DNA from: an uncultured Lachnospiraceae bacterium
GTDB taxonomy: Bacteria > Bacillota > Clostridia > Lachnospirales > Lachnospiraceae
Assembly (NCBI GenBank): GCA_946552115.1
Contig: CAMNRH010000027.1
Location: 1 to 39,151 of the forward strand
Reading direction: 5' to 3'
Length of the DNA: 39,151 bases
Positions within the stretch are counted from its first letter, which is position 1. The number at the start of each line of letters is the position of its first letter. The translations under genes and the position numbers were made by a program. Below, in pieces: positions 8,404 to 15,034 of the stretch. The notes beneath the pieces are model-generated. The model made no database searches and had not been told where the DNA came from. It saw only the letters and a program-made list of their open reading frames with translations.

Positions 8404-8936
8404 TGCTGGAACAGGAACTAAAAGCGTTGATACAGGAATTCAGGACTGCCATATACGGCAGAGACGTAAGAAGAACTTATGCGGATATAGCCGAGCTTGT
8501 CTGTGTCAGGGCGATGAGAGAGCTGGATCATGCAATGGACCATGCAGTTGAGCAGGGGAATCGTGCGGAGGCGCAGGGAAACTATGCAGAAGAGCAAGGT
8601 GATTACGTAAAAGAACAGGGCAATTATGCAAAGGCTCAAGGCGACTATGCGGGGGAACAGACAGACGCGGCAATAGCAGAGATTAATTCTACTATGATTC
8701 AGATCAATCATGAATTTTCCGATATGCAGGATATCCTGGCGTCTACAGAAAATGGGGAGCTATTGTTAGAGATTAATAAAATACTGAGCATGCATCGCTT
8801 AGCGACGGAAGCAGATATAGATAAGATTATTGCCGGGACATATGTTGATTCAGATAATGATGGCGGTATTTTTGAAGTAGGAAGTACGCAGGAGATAGAT
8901 GATATTATCGCTGGTACATACGTTGATGCAGAATAA
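8403..8936 (+). CDS. Phage tail adaptor with heptad repeats
   Basis: A 177-residue protein whose start overlaps the previous stop (TAATG). The N-terminus (FRTAIYGRDVRRTYADIAEL) resembles the attachment segment seen in baseplate or fibre adaptor proteins of Firmicute phages. Residues 49-90 contain six consecutive seven-residue units of the form (E/K)(E/A)QG(N/D)YA, ending in GEQTDAA, a probable trimeric coiled-coil stalk. The C-terminus holds two copies of IDxIIAGTYVD (around residues 138 and 166) separated by an acidic SDNDGG segment. The gene lies between the tail-tip protein and the receptor-binding-like protein, so a linking role is likely. I do not know a named family for it. Confidence 0.65.
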   Translation: MLEQELKALIQEFRTAIYGRDVRRTYADIAELVCVRAMRELDHAMDHAVEQGNRAEAQGNYAEEQGDYVKEQGNYAKAQGDYAGEQTDAAIAEINSTMIQINHEFSDMQDILASTENGELLLEINKILSMHRLATEADIDKIIAGTYVDSDNDGGIFEVGSTQEIDDIIAGTYVDAE

Positions 8937-8953
8937 TAGAATGGAGGCATAAA

Positions 8954-9460
8954 ATGGGAATTGTTACAACAAATTTGTTAAATCGATTTTGGAACAAAGG
9001 AATCAAACCGATTAAGGAAGCGCTGGATAAGAAAGTAGATGCATCGCGAATAATAGAGAGTACAGAGATTACGGAATCGGGATTCGTAATGGATGGAAAA
9101 ACGGCGTCGGAGGAGTTTGCTAAATTAAATAGTAATTTCACAAAAATAAAAGGAACAAAAGATATTCCAACTGCATCTAACACAAAAATATACACTTCGC
9201 CGCCGTTGGACGCGGGATTATATTTGATTAATGCAAGTGGTGCATACGACGTAAGCTCTTCGGCATCAATAACCATGACAATTAATATTAATACGACTGC
9301 TGGAAGCGCTGTAAGAAATACAATGGCAGGCGGCGGACAAATGAGCCTTTCTTATCTCGCCAGCCTTTCAGCTGGCGATACTATAGGCTTGTCGACATTC
9401 CATGCAAATACTGCAACCTCTCCTTTCAAGTATGAAGTGGAATATGTCAGATTGCGTTAA
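8954..9460 (+). CDS. Putative receptor-binding / tail fibre head protein
   Basis: A 168-residue protein behind a good ribosome site (TGGAGGC). Residues 1-65 are helical and polar (LLNRFWNKGIKPIKEALDKK, EEFAKLNSNF), suited to a trimeric stalk. Residues 80-168 are almost all short beta strands with Ser/Thr/Asn-rich turns: DAGLYLINASGAYDV, SITMTININT, QMSLSYLASLSAGDTIGLST, and a terminal YEVEYVRL strand. This pattern, including the SAGDTI turn before a strand and the final VEYVRL, resembles the TNF/C1q-like heads of phage receptor-binding proteins. It would determine host-surface binding at the tip. The fold assignment is inference from strand pattern; no sugar-binding residues can be named. Confidence 0.55.
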   Translation: MGIVTTNLLNRFWNKGIKPIKEALDKKVDASRIIESTEITESGFVMDGKTASEEFAKLNSNFTKIKGTKDIPTASNTKIYTSPPLDAGLYLINASGAYDVSSSASITMTININTTAGSAVRNTMAGGGQMSLSYLASLSAGDTIGLSTFHANTATSPFKYEVEYVRLR

Positions 9461-9521
9461 GTGTTCACTGTCGTTAGTTTCCTACTTTAATTTTTTGAGC
9501 AAAAATATAACTGTTAGATTC

Positions 9522-9546
9522 AGAGCCTAACGGCTCTTATTTTTAT
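9522..9546 (+). terminator. Candidate intrinsic terminator inside the late operon
   Basis: AGAGCC (9522-9527) pairs with GGCTCT (9532-9537) around TAAC and is followed by a T-rich tail (TATTTTTAT). An alternative overlapping hairpin pairs GTTAG (9513-9517) with CTAAC (9527-9531). It lies between the receptor-binding-like gene and the next tail-tip gene, where transcription would be expected to continue, so it may be leaky or read through by late antitermination. Confidence 0.55.
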
Positions 9547-9548
9547 AT

Positions 9549-9562
9549 GTGCGACGTCGCAC
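9549..9562 (+). repeat. Perfect 14-bp palindrome before a tail gene
   Basis: GTGCGACGTCGCAC is its own reverse complement and sits five bases before the ribosome site (AAAGGAG) of the gene at 9578. It is GC-rich in an AT-rich spacer. It may be a protein-binding site, part of the preceding terminator's RNA structure, or a recombination hotspot between exchangeable tail genes. Confidence 0.4.
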
Positions 9563-9577
9563 AGGAAAGGAGACATT

Positions 9578-10375
9578 ATGTATATCAAATTCATTGACGG
9601 TTCAGAGCATCGTGTAAAACGAGCGGAGATTACAAACGGGAGGCTGGAAATTGATGTGACCGGCAAGCCGGCAGAGGAGCTTCAGGAAATGTTTTCTGTC
9701 CCGGCTAACCTTGCGAAAATTGAACTTCTGACAGACTACCATGAAAAGTACGGCGAGTTGTCTGGATGGAGCGTATACGGCGGCGTCATGGTTGTAGGGG
9801 ATACCCGAACCGTAATTCTTACAAAAGCCGTCGACGCGACGGAGCAGAGGCTTACAGCCGCGGAAGCAGATGCCTTAAAAGCAAGGTCTATCGCGGAGGA
9901 TTTAAAGGCGAATGGGATTTCATATGAACAGAATGCAGTCTTAAACGCTTCTGTTATGGTAGCGAGAGCAAACGCACAGGGATTATCCGATGCGGACGCT
10001 TTGAAAGCAAAGGCCATCTATCGCACATGGGAGGAGCTGGTATTCAAAGGCTTTACGGCCGTAGAAGCCGGATATAAATTCTTACATGAAAATCAGCTGT
10101 ACAAAACCATTCATGGGAATCAGAGCTTTCAGGCGGAATGGGTGCCGGGAGCCGGAACGGAGAGTCTCTTCATAAAAATTGATGAGAGCCGCGCCGGTAC
10201 ATTGGAGGATCCGATTCCGGCAGCAACCGGTATGGAGTACGTCAAAGGCCGGTATTATCTGGAGGATGGACAGGTCTACCGGATGAGCCGCGAGGGAATG
10301 GAGGACGGAGAAAGTATTGTGCTGCAGTTCCTGCCGTCTGCATTGGTAGGACAGTATTTTGAGCTTGTAGGATAA
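9578..10375 (+). CDS. Phage tail-tip protein with carbohydrate-binding-like C-terminus
   Basis: A 265-residue protein starting after AAAGGAG. Residues 1-90 are beta-rich (MYIKFIDGSEHRVKRAEIT, IELLTDYHEKYGELSGWSVY). Residues 92-150 form an Ala-rich helix-turn-helix with the repeated pattern DALKA(R/K)(S/A)I. Residues 150-265 resemble the CBM5/12-type modules of phage tail proteins: YKTIHGNQSFQAEWVPG compares with the usual C.Q.H.SQ..W.P, and GMEYVKGRYYLEDGQVYRM compares with G..Y..GD.V.Y.GK.Y. Such modules help bind cell-surface sugars. The family-level match is my own pattern comparison and moderate in strength. It lies between the receptor-binding-like gene and the lysis genes. Confidence 0.6.
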   Translation: MYIKFIDGSEHRVKRAEITNGRLEIDVTGKPAEELQEMFSVPANLAKIELLTDYHEKYGELSGWSVYGGVMVVGDTRTVILTKAVDATEQRLTAAEADALKARSIAEDLKANGISYEQNAVLNASVMVARANAQGLSDADALKAKAIYRTWEELVFKGFTAVEAGYKFLHENQLYKTIHGNQSFQAEWVPGAGTESLFIKIDESRAGTLEDPIPAATGMEYVKGRYYLEDGQVYRMSREGMEDGESIVLQFLPSALVGQYFELVG

Positions 10376-10407
10376 GAAAAGGGGATGAGGATAATGAAAA
10401 TCCGGGC

Positions 10408-10430
10408 GGGGCCGTAATGGCCTTATTTTT
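10408..10430 (+). terminator. Weak candidate terminator hairpin before the lysis genes
   Basis: GGGGCC (10408-10413) can pair with GGCCTT (10419-10424) using four GC and two G-T pairs around GTAAT, followed by ATTTTTAT. It is shorter and weaker than the other hairpins in this operon and lies in the 84-base spacer before the gene at 10460. Confidence 0.35.
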
Positions 10431-10459
10431 ATGGAAAAACAGGAAAGGAGTGCATACCA

Positions 10460-10753
10460 ATGCAGCAGTTTATAGTAGATATTTGTGTCCCCGCGGTTCC
10501 GGTTGTACTTGGTTATATTGTATGGCTGTTAAAAAGCCAGAAGAAAGACCGGGATGCAAATAGTAAAGGGACGATGCTGCTTCTGAGGGTTCAGTTGATT
10601 GAGTATCATGACAGATATACAGCGCTGGGACATATCCCGTCGTATGCGTTGGAGAACTTTATTGAAATGTATGAGGCGTATCATGAGCTGGGCGGAAACG
10701 GCATGGTAACAGAAATGTATAAGGAAGTTTTGGAACTGGAAATCAGAAAATAA
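10460..10753 (+). CDS. Small phage membrane protein, lysis-cassette type
   Basis: A 97-residue protein with one N-terminal membrane segment (residues about 4-25, FIVDICVPAVPVVLGYIVWL), a short basic stretch (KSQKKDRD), and a conserved cytoplasmic tail (RVQLIEYHDRYTALGHIPSY, ENFIEMYEAYHELGGNGMVT). The tail matches a pattern I know from small proteins encoded next to holins in streptococcal and clostridial phages (IPIYALENV..MY.AYHALGGNG). The ribosome site is AGGAAAGGAG. It could be a holin, an antiholin or a lysis accessory. Only the location and the membrane segment support a lysis role. Confidence 0.65.
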   Translation: MQQFIVDICVPAVPVVLGYIVWLLKSQKKDRDANSKGTMLLLRVQLIEYHDRYTALGHIPSYALENFIEMYEAYHELGGNGMVTEMYKEVLELEIRK

Positions 10754-10767
10754 AGGAGAATGAAAAG

Positions 10768-11115
10768 ATGAATGAATTATTAGTAGTATTACCGTTACCG
10801 GTGTTGGTACTTATCGGTATTGCAATCGCAATCAGCCTGATTGCACTTATCTATGCATATTTTAAAGACAAGAAGTTAGAGGAAGTCAGGGTGGATGTAT
10901 ACCGGCTCTTTTTAAAAGCAGAACATATGGTGAAAGAATCGAAAGCAGGACAGCAGAAAATGAAGTGGGTGTTATCACGGGCCCGGCTGCTTTTGCCGAA
11001 ATGGTTGCAGTTACTGATATCGGAGGATACATTTGAGCGGATTATACAGTTATGGTTTGATGAGATTAAGGATTTGTTAGACGATGGAAAGTTAAATCAT
11101 TCAGAGGGACGGTAA
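10768..11115 (+). CDS. Putative holin, LLH-family-like
   Basis: A 115-residue protein with a strong N-terminal hydrophobic segment (residues 3-32, VVLPLPVLVLIGIAIAISLI), followed by a charged helical part (KLEEVRVDVYRLFLKAEHMV, QQKMKWVLSRARLLLPKW). The architecture of one membrane helix plus an AE....G..K..WV helix resembles phage holins of the LLH type, which form membrane lesions that release the endolysin. It is 14 bases after the preceding membrane gene and 44 bases before the endolysin. Its stop codon lies inside the loop of a terminator hairpin (11103-11128). Confidence 0.6.
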   Translation: MNELLVVLPLPVLVLIGIAIAISLIALIYAYFKDKKLEEVRVDVYRLFLKAEHMVKESKAGQQKMKWVLSRARLLLPKWLQLLISEDTFERIIQLWFDEIKDLLDDGKLNHSEGR

Positions 11116-11128
11116 GCATCCCTCTTTT
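11103..11128 (+). terminator. Intrinsic terminator overlapping the holin stop codon
   Basis: AGAGGGA (11103-11109) pairs with TCCCTCT (11119-11125) and is followed by TTT and an AT-rich stretch. The TAA stop of the putative holin (11113-11115) is in the loop. It separates the holin-like gene from the endolysin, so ribosomes finishing the holin gene would cover the hairpin and could favour readthrough. Confidence 0.6.
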
Positions 11129-11159
11129 AAAATTGATAAATCATAGCAGGGAGCGATAT

Positions 11160-12146
11160 ATGATGGCATTGACAGTATTACAGGTATGCGAAATTGCCGC
11201 GCGCTGTATGGAACATCTATGCAACCATAACTGGCACGGGTACACGCAGGCCGGAGGCACGCCGGGGCGCTGGGGCGACGGCGAGGGAGATTGTGTAGTA
11301 ACTGTATACGGAAAAGATTATAAGCTGGCACAGGGGGACCGGGACTGCAGCTCGGCAGTTATCTCTATTTATAAAGCAGTCCTCGGGATTCCGATAAATG
11401 CAACCTATACAGGAAATATGAAAGCCGGCTTTCTTGCCACAGGGTTATTTGAGTGGCACCCGGCCGGCAGCGGGTACCAACCGGTACGCGGTGACATTTG
11501 CTTAAATGAGAAAAACCATACGGCCATGTATCTTGGGAACGGAAAGCTGGGAGAATTTTCTATAGCGGAGAACGGCGGTATTTACGGGACAACCGGGGAC
11601 CAGACCGGAAAGGAAAGCCAGATACGGGCTTATTATGATTATCCGTGGGACGGTTTTCTTCATTATACAGGAGGAAAGGGCGCTTCCGGCATATTGCCGC
11701 AGAAGCCGGTATCCGGTAAGGAAAAGCCTCCTTATCCGAAATACCGGGTATATACGAAAGAGGGCGGCTGGCTGGAATGGATGCAGGGGCTTGTCTGTCA
11801 GGACGGATGCGGGGATAATTACGCCGGTGTCCGCGGGCACCTCATCCGGAATGTACAGATAAAGAATCTGGGAGCGAAAGGTTGGTTCAGGCTTACTATG
11901 AAGAAGCAGGGACTTCTTGGAAAGAATCAGCAGAATAAAGACTTATCGGATTATGTTATCGGGGTAACGATATACTATGACACGCCGACGCCAGAGGCTA
12001 CGGGCTATTATGAAGCAAAGTACCGCGTATCTCCGAAAAGAAAAAGCTATCTGAAATGGGAGTATGATGATAAGGACGGCGGCGCCGGGGATGGTAAGAA
12101 TGGGATTGACCGGCTGCAGCTGACATTACAAATAGTAAAGGCTTAG
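11160..12146 (+). CDS. Phage endolysin, NlpC/P60-like (Amidase_5-type) with cell-wall-binding tail
   Basis: A 328-residue protein that would cut host peptidoglycan at the end of the lytic cycle. I chose the ATG at 11160 because AGGGAG lies 6 bases upstream; the longer frame needs a TTG at 11133 with no ribosome site. The catalytic domain covers residues 1-170, with the Cys of DCSSAV near residue 63 and the His of NEKNHTAMYL near residue 120, as in phage peptidoglycan hydrolases of the Amidase_5/NlpC-P60 group. Residues 205-328 form a second domain (KYRVYTKEGGWLEWMQGL, VRGHLIRNVQIK) resembling a single clostridial ChW-type wall-binding repeat. No signal peptide is present, so export would depend on the holin. 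Confidence 0.8.
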   Translation: MMALTVLQVCEIAARCMEHLCNHNWHGYTQAGGTPGRWGDGEGDCVVTVYGKDYKLAQGDRDCSSAVISIYKAVLGIPINATYTGNMKAGFLATGLFEWHPAGSGYQPVRGDICLNEKNHTAMYLGNGKLGEFSIAENGGIYGTTGDQTGKESQIRAYYDYPWDGFLHYTGGKGASGILPQKPVSGKEKPPYPKYRVYTKEGGWLEWMQGLVCQDGCGDNYAGVRGHLIRNVQIKNLGAKGWFRLTMKKQGLLGKNQQNKDLSDYVIGVTIYYDTPTPEATGYYEAKYRVSPKRKSYLKWEYDDKDGGAGDGKNGIDRLQLTLQIVKA

Positions 12147-12254
12147 AATTTACTATATGGGTGAAATGTTAATCTATGTATTGCATAACATTCCAATTCA
12201 AGATATGATAGAAACAGTTTCTCGCAAAGAAGTACAATTTATATACTTTATAGG

Positions 12255-12290
12255 TTATAACAAAATGGTCATCCAGTTTGGACATTGCAC
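12255..12290. other. Probable right attachment site (attR or attL) of the prophage
   Basis: Here the host reading frame (minus strand, ...CPNWM) changes into a four-residue non-homologous tail and a stop codon. The shared core is expected near 12268-12285 (plus strand GGTCATCCAGTTTGGACA). The left partner is outside the window, so the exact core length is not visible. Confidence 0.5.
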
Positions 12291-13148
12291 CTGTCTTCCA
12301 TCACAGTACTGTGTTAAGATTGGCTGTCTTACATTGGGGCGTGACAGATAATTGGAAAATAATTCGTCTACAATTACAGATATTGTATCATATATATTGC
12401 GTTCTGGTATCCATTTATGGTCGAAAGCGGTGGAGGAGGTAATCGTAAAGTCATAGCCTTTGTTTCGGTACCATTCCGTATATACCCGGTTTAAGGTAAA
12501 GGACATGATTGCCAGTACATTGGCCCGAATTGTGTTGGCCGGCCATGTGGCATAGATTTCACTGGAGGCAACATTTTTGATATAATCCTTATAGCGGACA
12601 TAGTAGTCTTTGGCGGTGGAATCGCGCGGGCTTCCGTCGTGGACGACGATATACTCAGGAACGACAACGCGGCTTAGAACAATTTCACCGGTTTCGTTGA
12701 CGGGCTTGATTTCATCCTCGGGTATTTTTGGAGGATAGGAGCCATATAATGTATGCGCGGGGATGACAAAGGTTTCCGCCTGTTCTCCGGCAGTGACGGG
12801 GCGGAGGGTGATATTTTGTATGGCGGTAATTGTGGAGAGAATCTCAGCGCCGGCAATACTGACTGGCTCGTAGCCCGGAGCCTCCACCTGAATGGTGTAT
12901 TCGGAGTAGGGCTGCTGTTCGTTGTTTACATCCAGACTATAATCCAGCGGAGGGGCGGGCAAATCAATTGTTTCAGTTTGACCGGAGGAGTCGGTAGTGA
13001 GCTGCTCTAATTGATTATCTGGTACTCCTGTGTAGGATATGGATATTGCGGCATCGTTCACCGGGAAGCCGTTTATTTCGGAAGTGACTTGAACTTTCAA
13101 TTGTCCTTTATCGGGCAAATCCGTTTGAGAGGCATGGATATCATGCAT
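12255..13148 (-). CDS. Truncated SpoIID-like wall-associated protein, host gene cut by the prophage
   Basis: A 297-residue product read leftwards from an ATG at 13146-13148 behind GAGG. Residues 10-110 form a carboxypeptidase-regulatory/beta-sandwich domain (GQLKVQVTSEINGFPVNDAA, YTIQVEAPGYEP). Residues 165-290 look like a SpoIID/LytB-type domain (YKDYIKNVASSEIYATWPAN, IRANVLAIMSFTLNRVY). The frame ends with CDGRQVQCPNWM then TILL and a stop. Relatives I recall continue after CPNWM with a QWGS-like segment and a C-terminal peptidoglycan-binding domain. The break coincides with the end of phage genes, so prophage integration most likely removed the 3' part. The product is probably inactive or altered. 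Confidence 0.65.
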   Translation of the reverse strand: MHDIHASQTDLPDKGQLKVQVTSEINGFPVNDAAISISYTGVPDNQLEQLTTDSSGQTETIDLPAPPLDYSLDVNNEQQPYSEYTIQVEAPGYEPVSIAGAEILSTITAIQNITLRPVTAGEQAETFVIPAHTLYGSYPPKIPEDEIKPVNETGEIVLSRVVVPEYIVVHDGSPRDSTAKDYYVRYKDYIKNVASSEIYATWPANTIRANVLAIMSFTLNRVYTEWYRNKGYDFTITSSTAFDHKWIPERNIYDTISVIVDELFSNYLSRPNVRQPILTQYCDGRQVQCPNWMTILL

Positions 13149-13244
13149 AATTCGTACCTCGTAGAAACACTGTTGCTATTAGTATATGTATATGTGCGGG
13201 AATGGTTCGGATTTATGTTAAGGGGAGCAGGGAAAGGAGAAAGT

Positions 13245-14468
13245 ATGAGAAAGAGGAAAAAATCGGGATGTCTGCCGGCGGCGCTGGTATCACTGGTCAC
13301 GGCGACCATTGTCTGGGTTGGAATTATGCTGGCTGCCTTTTTTCAGCTTCAGGATAAGAGCGAACAGGAGCAGGCCGAAGAAAATATGGAAGAGAGTGAA
13401 ATTCCTTATCAGCAGGTGGAAAGTACGGAAGAGGAATTTGTGAGGAAATATTATTTTGAACAGCTTTTGGGTGATGAGCAGAAAATCTATTTGGAGATTC
13501 TTCAGGGACTCAGGGAAGAAAATAAAGAGATATATGTGCATGCACCGGATGCCAGACAAACCAATATGATATTTCAATATGTGCTTAAGGATTATCCGGA
13601 GATTTTCTGGTGTGACGGAACGACCACGGCTACAACATATAACGAGAACGAAAAATATACGGTATTGGAGCCGGGATATTCTTATGATATAAAGGAAAGA
13701 GAGAGACGGCAGTCAAGGATAGACGCGTCAGTAGAAAAGTGTCTGGCAGGAATAGAGATGGATGCCTCTGAATATGATAAGATTTTATATGTATATGATT
13801 TTATTGTAGATACGGTTGATTATGATTTGGAATCGGAGGATAATCAGAATATTTACAGTGTTTTTGTAAACCGGCGTTCTGTATGTGCCGGATATTCAAA
13901 GGCGGCGCAGTATTTGCTGGAGCGGCTCGGTATTTTCTGTACTTATGTTACTGGGACGACAAGAGAGGGTCAGGGGCATGCATGGAATCTGGTTTCTTGT
14001 GAGGGAAATTATTATTATATGGATACGACATGGGGTGATCCTGTTTTTCAGGAGCAGGAGGGAATAGAAACACAGGAAAAGCTGGATTATGTGAGCTATG
14101 ATTATATGTGCTGCAATGATGAGGAGCTTTTCCGGACTCATATACCGGATGAGGATGTAGAACTTCCGCTGTGTACGGAAATGGACTGTAATTATTATGT
14201 GGTTAACGGAATGTACTATGATTATTATAACAGTGAGACAACGTTAGAAGCAATGAGCGAAACGATATCCGAGCAGGAAAATCCGTCTGTATTTAAGTAT
14301 TCGGATGCGGAGGTGTATACGCAGGCGCGTGAGGATATTTTTGAAAATGTTATTCATCGCGCGGCACAGGAGCTTGCAGAGCAATATGGATTATCACAGG
14401 TGAAATATAATTATATTGATGACGGAAAGCTAAATAAAATAATAATTTACTGGGAGTATGATGAGTAA
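13245..14468 (+). CDS. Membrane-anchored transglutaminase-like protein
   Basis: A 407-residue protein. I chose the ATG at 13245 because GGAAAGGAG precedes it and the N-terminus then reads MRKRKKSGCLPAALVSLVTA, a normal basic-plus-hydrophobic anchor; the longer frame would overlap the divergent gene. Residues 10-32 are the membrane segment and an acidic linker follows. Residues 170-275 hold a transglutaminase-like core with a Cys-His-Asp triad: Cys214 in SVCAGYSKAAQYLLERLG, His245 in GHAWNLV, and Asp260 in MDTTWGDP. In bacteria such domains usually act as proteases or amidases on the outside of the membrane. The substrate is unknown. The gene overlaps the prepilin-type peptidase gene by 11 bases, so the two are probably co-translated. 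Confidence 0.8.
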   Translation: MRKRKKSGCLPAALVSLVTATIVWVGIMLAAFFQLQDKSEQEQAEENMEESEIPYQQVESTEEEFVRKYYFEQLLGDEQKIYLEILQGLREENKEIYVHAPDARQTNMIFQYVLKDYPEIFWCDGTTTATTYNENEKYTVLEPGYSYDIKERERRQSRIDASVEKCLAGIEMDASEYDKILYVYDFIVDTVDYDLESEDNQNIYSVFVNRRSVCAGYSKAAQYLLERLGIFCTYVTGTTREGQGHAWNLVSCEGNYYYMDTTWGDPVFQEQEGIETQEKLDYVSYDYMCCNDEELFRTHIPDEDVELPLCTEMDCNYYVVNGMYYDYYNSETTLEAMSETISEQENPSVFKYSDAEVYTQAREDIFENVIHRAAQELAEQYGLSQVKYNYIDDGKLNKIIIYWEYDE

Positions 14469-14931
14469 TATTATAAAAGAAATTTTAACAATAAGAGGGA
14501 TGCTGACAACCACATTTTTATGTTTGCTTACAGGGGCGGCATATGTGGATATGAGAAGGAAACGCATACCGGATTCGTTTGTATTCGGTATTCTGCTTAC
14601 AGCAGTGGCGGGACTGTTTTTTCAGGATAAACCGAATATGGGAGAGAGGGTTTTGGGGGCGGCAGCAGTCAGTATTCCTATGCTTTTGATTTCACTTTTT
14701 GTTCCGGGGGCGTTTGGAGGCGGAGACATTAAGCTGATGTCGGCGTGTGGTCTGTATCTTGGAACGGAAGCTGTCTTTTATTCTTTTTTTCATGCGCTTG
14801 TTCTTGGCGGGGGCTATAGTCTTTATCTCATAATACATAAAAATAAATCGAGAAAAGAACAGATTGCGTTCGGTCCGTTTTTAGCAGCGGGCATTGTCTG
14901 GCGGCTTATTTTTCAGGTTTTAAAAGGTTGA
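14458..14931 (+). CDS. Prepilin-type A24 aspartic peptidase (TadV/CpaA-like)
   Basis: A 157-residue integral membrane protein. It carries the two catalytic aspartates of the A24 family: Asp31 in YVDMRRKRIPDSF and Asp90 in the FGGGDIKLM motif. Only the peptidase part is present, without the N-terminal Cys-rich methylase domain of full PilD enzymes, as in Tad/Flp-type CpaA peptidases. It would remove leader peptides from pilin-like proteins at the inner face of the membrane. The start overlaps the transglutaminase-like gene (ATGATGAG; a second in-frame ATG follows at once). No pilin genes are visible nearby, so its substrate is unknown. The stop codon overlaps the -35 box of the carAB promoter. 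Confidence 0.88.
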   Translation: MMSNIIKEILTIRGMLTTTFLCLLTGAAYVDMRRKRIPDSFVFGILLTAVAGLFFQDKPNMGERVLGAAAVSIPMLLISLFVPGAFGGGDIKLMSACGLYLGTEAVFYSFFHALVLGGGYSLYLIIHKNKSRKEQIAFGPFLAAGIVWRLIFQVLKG

Positions 14932-14956
14932 AAAAAGAAAATAACTGTAGTATAAT
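14928..14956 (+). promoter_or_regulatory. Near-consensus sigma-A promoter for carAB
   Basis: TTGAAA (14928-14933), a 17-base spacer and TATAAT (14951-14956). The -35 box overlaps the stop codon of the preceding gene. The leader to carA is about 70 bases; I found no PyrR-type attenuator or arginine box in it. Confidence 0.85.
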
Positions 14957-15034
14957 TCTTTCAATTTGGGCTGATAAATCAAAAGATTTTCCGAGTCTTA
15001 ATTATCGTATTTTATATAAAGAAAGGGTGGCGGG

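Larger units (their letters stand above)
1..12270 (+). mobile_element. Prophage, right-hand part (tail, lysis and right attachment end)
   Basis: A run of plus-strand genes in the standard order of a long-tailed siphophage: tape measure, distal tail protein, tail endopeptidase-like protein, adaptor, receptor-binding-like protein, small membrane proteins, endolysin. It starts before the window. The right boundary is placed at about 12267-12272, where the minus-strand host gene ending at 12255 loses similarity to what I recall of its family. No integrase, terminase, portal or capsid gene lies in the window, so completeness and activity cannot be judged. The boundary is inferred from the broken host gene and not from a matched pair of attachment sites. 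Confidence 0.85.

Noticed and set aside
8403-8936. The heptad-repeat region as a possible short tandem DNA repeat or CRISPR-like array
   Set aside because: The repetition is at the protein level (21-base period with varied codons) inside an intact reading frame, with no spacers.
12157-12351. 64-residue plus-strand frame after the endolysin
   Set aside because: It has no clear ribosome site, crosses the presumed attachment junction and overlaps the end of the minus-strand host gene, whose sequence is recognisable; treated as chance.
13011-13244. Longer N-terminus for the transglutaminase-like protein
   Set aside because: It would overlap the divergent host gene and has no ribosome site; the ATG at 13245 has GGAAAGGAG and gives a normal membrane anchor.
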